From Calycina herbarum (taxonomy: Eukaryota; Ascomycota; Leotiomycetes; Helotiales; Pezizellaceae), in contig LLEY01000042.1 of the NCBI GenBank assembly GCA_001414485.1, forward strand, positions 124,001 to 188,000: a stretch of DNA of 64,000 nucleotides, given 5' to 3'. Below, piece by piece: positions 58,177-64,000 of this stretch. The notes beneath the pieces were generated by a model. That model ran no database searches and was not told where the DNA came from. It was given only the letters and a program-made list of their open reading frames with translations. Position numbers and translations under genes: made by a program. How positions within the stretch are numbered: the first letter of the stretch is position 1; every line of letters starts with the position of its first letter.

Positions 58177-58811
58177 CGGTAGCACCACCCTTTTCTCTCC
58201 TTCGCTCGTCAGTCAATTAGAAAGTTCACTGGAGGGCCAGGAAGGAATTGCGCCAGTTCAGCATTGAGAGGTCTTATAGCCTTCACTATCCTTTCACGTG
58301 CTTTCCTATTTGTAATCAAAAGTCAACTTTCACCATTCGAGGCTCTTCACCCAACACCAACGTAAATTCACTTTTCCAATTCGCTTGGACGCCAGTCCAC
58401 TGGAAGATTCCCTTGTTGAGTCTTGACACATCATTGCTACGATTTCTTGAACCATGAAGCATTTCCATGCGACCCAAACCCCCTTCCATATCGGGTTTTC
58501 AAATATCTTTAAAGATATTTGATCATTGCTCTCGGTCACCTACTTGACTAAAAAGTGTACGAAGCAGTCGAGGGCAATGAAATATATTATCTGAGAACTT
58601 TTAGAAGAATAAGTTCCCGATCTTCTAAATTTCTCGAACAATATCTATGATTATCCAGTCTATCTCGCACGAGAAGAAAGAAGGGTAGAGAGCAATGAGC
58701 GATCATCTCACTTATCCTCCGCTATCTGAATAGAATTCTAAACCAAGCCACTCTTTCCTCATACCCCCACCCAAATCATCACATCCTAGATCCTCGCACA
58801 TCTCATTTCAA
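58177..58811. other. intergenic, no gene seen
   Basis: Two opposing frames (58248-58457 and 58330-58539) are mutual shadows. Nothing recognisable. Confidence 0.45.
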
Positions 58812-59533
58812 TTAAGTAAACTCAGGCATACACTCAAAAGTCACAACCCCCTTCTTATCCTCCGGAATCCTAACAAATACCCCTCCCCCACCCATAGTAA
58901 ACAAGTTATCAGCCTTGTTACATGCAGGCTTGGAGTACCAGGTGCAGTTGTAGAAAGCTTGTTGCATTGTGATGCTATATGTGTTTTTGTAACTATAGGT
59001 TGTAAGTGTCAGCTTGTAGGATTTGGCTTGGTAGAGGGTTGCTGGGGGTGGATAAAAAAGGGCATGGGAGTAAGGAGGACTCACAAAGGAGGATCAATAG
59101 GATAGCATTTATTTATCTCCGTCACGTAGATTTTTGCCTGTCCTGCTCCGCCGGGTTGGGTGTAGAGTACTATGCTTTTTTGGGTGGCGTTAGTTTGTTT
59201 TTCTCTTGCTTGGTTCTCATTGTAAGGTAGACTTTCAAGAAAGGGTAAAAGAGGGAGAGGGATTTTGTTCCGCGAATACTTCAAAGATTCTGGAACACTC
59301 CCATATATTGCCCGAGAGAATTCAAATTTCTCATTCTTTTAAACATTCCCAGTTCTCTCACAATTGAACATCTCCTACATTTTCTGACCTAGCAAATACT
59401 CTGAAGAAAGGCTGTTCTCTTACTTGATCGTATTATTATCCGCAGCCGCCACTTCTGGTGTCAAAACCTCAGAAGTTGGAGAGGAGATGCCTAGTGGAAG
59501 GAAAGTGAGAAGGGGAAGTATTGGAAGACGCAT
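58812..59533 (-). CDS. small secreted cysteine-containing protein, effector candidate
   Basis: The three-exon model gives 145 residues: 59533-59424, 59231-59085 and 58992-58812. The start MRLPILPLLTFLPLGISSPT is a signal peptide. The mature part has a predicted N-glycosylation site (NAT), QPGGAGQAKIYVTEINKCYP, NCTWYSKPACNKAD and GGGGVFVRIPEDKKGVVTFE before CMPEFT. Four cysteines could form two disulfides. Each exon is too short to stand out alone. The second intron has a GCTGACA branch point; the first (192 bp) is long for this genome and least certain. No known domain recognised. Secretion and small size are typical of plant-pathogen effectors, but nothing shows that function. Confidence 0.6.
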
Positions 59534-61051
59534 TTTGTCTGAGGTTCACTTAATTTGTATCATGCGAAAGGGCCTTCTGAAGATCCAAGAAAGAAGTCGA
59601 CATATAAATATGTTGAGGAGGGGAACTTGCTCCCACATCCCACGTCACGGAGAAAGTAACCTCGGAGTGTAGTACCAAGTTTTCAAAGTGACACCAGACC
59701 GAGGTGTCGAGGCAACGGGGTCGTGGCTAAGCTCTTGAAGTTGTCAGTCGAGACTTCGGCACACAAAGATTCCGATGTTTTCTGTATGACCCGGAAGGTA
59801 AAGAGTACTTACGAACCCTCGCTTAACATCCAACTCCCCTCCCCATAAGCCATTTCCTCAAACCCATCCAAGCCCAACCACCCAAATCAATACTCAGACA
59901 TTCCCCTCTAACCACCACCAACCAGCAAATCAGTAGGACTCCCCAGCACCGCACTAAACCTCTCAATTTTCCCAAACCACAGAACACCGCACCTCCCCCC
60001 TCGCGCCAAAATTCTTTCAACACCCACCACCTCAATCCAAAACACAGCCCCTGATCCCAAATCAACACCCACCTCTCTCCCCATTAACCCATCACCTCAC
60101 CTCATCTCTTCACCGTCCGTCCACCTTAACTACCATGCATCTTACCCCCTCCCCTCTAAACCACACCCTCAAAGTCCAAAAAAATAAATCCCCAAACTCC
60201 TAAGCCTACGCACCCAAACCCCTCTTACAATCCTCTATCCTTCTATCCCAGCCCCCTCCCCTAGCTACCATTCCTCTACATCTCCAAATTGTGACTCCAA
60301 ATAATATAACGAGAAGAAAAAAAACATGAAGTCCGCAACGTCCCACGCCATATTTCCTCCTCCTCACAAGCCCCAACACCAAAGCACAACTTCCACTCCA
60401 ACGCCCCTAAACTACTCATATCCCAGAAATGGTAAAGAAGAAATTACGAAAATCCCATCTCCAAGATGAAGCTCATAATATCAAACAACCCAGACAGCCA
60501 GAGGCCCAGAATTCAAGACTTACCGAGCGGGGTCCTCACAAAGTCTTGATTTCCATTAACTAACCGGTACCATTGCAATAAGTTAGAGAGTATTCCTTGC
60601 AAAAAGCCCTCATACAAGCCACAAATGAAAAGATTAGATCCCACTAAAGTTTTTGTCAGTAAATACCACACAGAACAAATCAAGTATAATAACGAAGTCA
60701 CAATGTCACAAGTAATTAGACCATAAGTTTTTTTAAAGCATCGCTCAATTCTCCAGACTACCTAAGTAAACCAGTGAGTGTTTGGCGTTGCCAAATTTTT
60801 TTTTTTCCCATCCGTGAAAACATTCAGTATCGTGTATTTTTTGGTTCCGCCGAAATTCAACGCACCATGATAGATCCCATTAGAATCGCTGGAAAGAATG
60901 AAGTATAGTACAAAAGGAACCATACCCCACCATGGTCGCGAACGAAATTCGCGAGGTTGATCCCCGACCACCAATCCTCCGAGATTCAAAATCAGTGAAA
61001 TAAAACAATCAAGAAATGAAAGTGATCAAATCCCCAGAGAAGGAGGCTGAA
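59534..61051. other. intergenic, strongly strand-asymmetric near 59820-60300
   Basis: The plus strand at about 59820-60300 is C- and A-rich with few G. The long minus frame there (59823-60068) is a consequence of composition. The frames at 60513-60989 (minus) have no recognisable features and may lie in the 3' UTR of the Argonaute gene. Confidence 0.5.
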
Positions 61052-64000
61052 TCAGATATACCACATGGCGGTTCTAATTGCCTTGATGAATACCGGGTCT
61101 TTGGAATCCTGAGCAAGCGGAACCAAGGGTTCTGCCTTAGTGCTGTCCTTCTTCGAACTGGTTTGCGACGAAGGTCCCTTGGATGGGACATTGCCAACAT
61201 TTCGACGAACAACGTCATCTGCTCGGGCCTCCTCGAATTTCTGGCCTCCAGTAGGTCCATCTCTTGCGTCGTCGGCATTATGACAACGGGCGCGATTACT
61301 TGCGAGATGGGCGTAGTAAACCTGTAAATTTTAGCACTTTCATTCCTCATAAAATAATGCAGATGGCTTCTTACTGCTGGGTACAAAGAGACGGGGGTTG
61401 TTGATCGTGCATATTGGTAACAATGCTTATAGACCATATTTTGGAAGTCCGTAGGCTTCAATTTTGCCTCGTCTTTAATGACACTAAGTGGGAATTAGCA
61501 AATGACTTGGGCCAAGAAATACAGAAGTGATGCTTACTGATAATGAGTTGGGCGTGCAGTACCCTGGATCGCCGAATGGGACGACAAATCTAAAGTAGTG
61601 GTTAGTTTACCAGTATTTGAGGGATCAGATGTGAACTTACAGAAATCATATTGGAACGGATGGGTGACGTCACGCTCAACAAGTGTACCAGGAAGAGCAT
61701 TGCCGTTCTTATCACCAGCTTGCATGTCGCCATCCTTGGGGAAGAATCGAATGTGGTGGCGCTTGCTGCAAACAGTGATGGTCCATTTGATCTTCATACA
61801 AGTTAGCGATCTTTCAATGACAAAAGAAAAGGAACACTTACATTATTTGCCTTTTCCTTGTACATATCATAAATGGCAGCCTTCATATGGCCAACCTCAT
61901 CCTCAAGAACAGCCTTGTACTGGCCCTCGGAAACACCGTCACGGAAGTAGTAAATGTGAGCGGGTCCAGTCTTGGCGGTCTCAACCCAGTACTTGAACAA
62001 TTGCATGAAGCCGGCTCGAATATTCTCCTCGCTGATCATCTCAACTCGGCGACCGTTGCTCTGCACATGAGCAGCGTACTTCAAACAATCAGGGTCCATA
62101 GACATAGTGATTGCGGCGATGGAAGGTTGGAGGGAACCTGGCGAGGCATGGGACACATCGGCACCTATAATAGTTAGTGAAATATTCTAATGCAAAGATA
62201 GAGAAATACACTTACCAACAATCATGGTAGGTACAGGGAAAGCCTTTGGTGCTGGACTAGCAACCTTGCATGTAATGCCGCCCTAATAGTCTATCAGTAA
62301 AATTCAACAAACAAAAAAGAAAACAAACTCACAAGCTTAGCGTTGACCTTCATGCTGACGTTTGAGCAGTATTGAGGGGCTGCCTTTCGGCAGTGGTTGA
62401 CCGCAATCATCTGCGAAACCATGCCAAATCGACACTCCATGCATCTCTTCAAACGTTCGTACAGAAAGGAGTCGCGCTGACCCATGATAACGAAGATGAT
62501 CTGGGGTGACATCTGATTGGCATTGCCGACTGCATTTCGAAGCTTGGAAGCATTGGCAATATGATCGGTTCTGGGTGGGCTGCCTTGGATGGAGGGATTC
62601 TTATTGGCGATAATGCCACCGTGGCCAATGTAAGTCTGAATGAAAACATTCATGAAGTTCTTGACAGTAGCCTCATCAGCACAATTGTCGATAACCAAAA
62701 CACCCCATGACTTCAGTGGTTGCAGGTTTGGTGTCCAAAGCTTCTTGCCACGGAGGTCCCAACGTCCAGCAGTGCCAGGATTGAACTTTGAACCCTTGAA
62801 TTGAATTTCGGGATTCTGTAGCAACTTGGCATTGGTCTGTTCATCATGCTTTAGTATCAGTCACTCGATTCGAAGGGATGAGTTACTTACCACAGTGAAA
62901 TTTCTCTCCATCTCAAGGCCAAACTTCTTGAGGTTTTGGTCTTGACCCCACTTCAACATGCCGACTCCAGTGTGAATAGACTCTAGTCGCTGCTTGGGGC
63001 GTGTCACAGCAAACTTGATCATTGCAGCTGTCTACATTTTGGTTAGTTAAATGATCAAAGCATGGAGGGAGACATTTCTTACCTGGTTAGGGTCCAACTT
63101 GTATTGATACTTTTGGTAACCAAAAAGTTCACAGGCCTCCATTGGAATGAAGCCATCGCGTGTAGTCTCGACCAAAGGCAGAAGAGGGTAATTACAAACA
63201 AACCCATATCTCTGTTTAAAGTGTTCAAAAACTGAAATGTTTCGCTTTGCGCCAGTGTTTCTGTCAGTAATCTCAAAGATCTTGGTCTTGGGATTGCATC
63301 CAGTTGGGCCGCATGCCTGTTCCCAAGCGAAGTTCTTGATGGTGAAAATCTTTTGTTGGGCCTCTGGAAATACATGTTAGTTGAGAATAATCTCCAGATG
63401 GAAAGGGGCTGCTTACTCTTTGGGTCGGGATGTTGGCCAGGCAAAGGTGGGCACTTAAGTCTGAACTTGAGCTTCGCATACTTTCGGAGCTCCTTGAATG
63501 GCTCAGTTTGAGTGAATCGGCCATTGCCCAATGGCTTAGGTGCTAGACGCTGCGCAAGGCCAGCATAGTCCAATGCGCGACTACCTGTGATGCCCTGCGT
63601 ATAGTTACGAACAGACTGATGGAGGTCCTGGCCAGTCCAGAAGGTGCCATTAGCCACGTCAACATTGATGGCCAAACCTGAACTAGCTCCACCGTTGGGC
63701 TAGAGGGAAGTAAGCATTCATTTCTTTCAAAGGGGGGATCTTTCAAAGGGGGGAAGGAATAGCTCACGTCACAAAGTCTGATGGATGAATAGACACCCTT
63801 CGAAGCTGAAATGACGGTGTCAAGTGGAGTGGTATTGACACCTCGTGAGAAGTAGCTACGCTTCTGGGCAACCAATTCATCAGGGTGAGTAGAAGGATAT
63901 TCACGCAGCAAATGATCAAGGAAATCTAGGAATAATAAGTGACATGATCATCCAATATTTCGATACCAAACTTACTGATTCCCTCGTACACGGAATTGTC
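61052..64000 (-). CDS. Argonaute (QDE2-like), 5' part beyond window
   Basis: Argonaute is the small-RNA-guided slicer of quelling and RNA silencing. Twelve exons are visible: 64000-63976, 63925-63768, 63699-63417, 63363-63083, 63031-62891, 62836-62333, 62282-62216, 62164-61842, 61791-61641, 61589-61538, 61483-61375 and 61321-61052, 787 residues without the N-terminus. They cover the DUF1785/linker region (FSRGVNTTPLDTVISASKGV, a variant of the usual GRSFF block), PAZ (YTQGITGSRALDYAGLAQRL, FEITDRNTGAKRNISVFEHF), MID and PIWI. PIWI catalytic residues look complete: GADVSH, RRVEMI, YFRDGVSEGQ and PTHYHV. The C-terminus is IRTAMWYI. Every intron phase fits one frame. Confidence 0.93.

Noticed and set aside
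1..64000. tRNA or rRNA genes and CRISPR-like arrays
   Set aside because: I scanned for B-box-like GTTCGANTC words with a matching acceptor stem and for regularly spaced repeats and found no convincing case; a dedicated search would be more sensitive.

Overview
The window looks like nuclear DNA of a filamentous ascomycete. Its genes carry short GT..AG introns of about 45-110 bp with CTAAC/CTGAC-like branch points, it encodes fungal-only families (DUF6590, a DUF7580-like protein, an Sro7-type Lgl protein, a QDE2-type Argonaute), and it contains a large AT-rich block whose transposon frames are riddled with stops in the way repeat-induced point mutation (RIP) leaves them. A pectinesterase and a small secreted cysteine protein fit a plant-associated species, but I cannot name it. 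Exon coordinates were worked out by hand from splice signals, frame and family conservation.

Left block, 1-24500. A decayed minus-strand membrane-protein gene (1-1765) runs off the left edge. Next is a pogo/Fot1-type DNA transposon whose two 40-bp terminal inverted repeats lie at 1796-1835 and 23709-23748, each bordered by TA. It was split by an LTR retrotransposon (2200-21969, target duplication GCTAG). That element in turn contains an extra LTR (8732-9192), a 1.18-kb inverted-repeat element with a tandem 504-bp duplication (11402-12581, duplication GGACT), a solo LTR (13260-13705, TCTAG), a complete chromodomain Ty3/gypsy element (13807-19780, ACTTC) and another solo LTR (20111-20565, TATAG). 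Removing the nest puts the membrane-protein start and the CCT7 start about 0.8 kb apart, head to head.

Middle, 24500-41100. CCT7 (chaperonin subunit eta), a lineage-specific protein with internal repeats, a DUF6590 protein, a large coiled-coil protein, a DUF7580-like protein and, divergently from it, a C2H2 zinc-finger/DUF6590 fusion that appears to carry an in-frame stop. The two DUF6590 genes share a tryptophan-rich motif and an intron at the same position and phase.

Right, 41100-64000. Pectinesterase with an altered catalytic motif, the SRO7/Lgl exocytosis protein, a short CxxC protein, PP28/PDAP1, a group II PLP decarboxylase whose gene model needs a 5-nt microexon, NOP9, a three-exon small secreted protein, and the 3' part of an Argonaute gene running off the right edge. 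Three copies of a roughly 200-bp inverted-repeat MITE lie between these genes (49318, 53788, 57972).

Most genes are unrelated housekeeping functions. The coherent theme is genome defence: an AT-rich RIP-like island at one end, an Argonaute at the other, and a small cluster of DUF6590/DUF7580 genes between.
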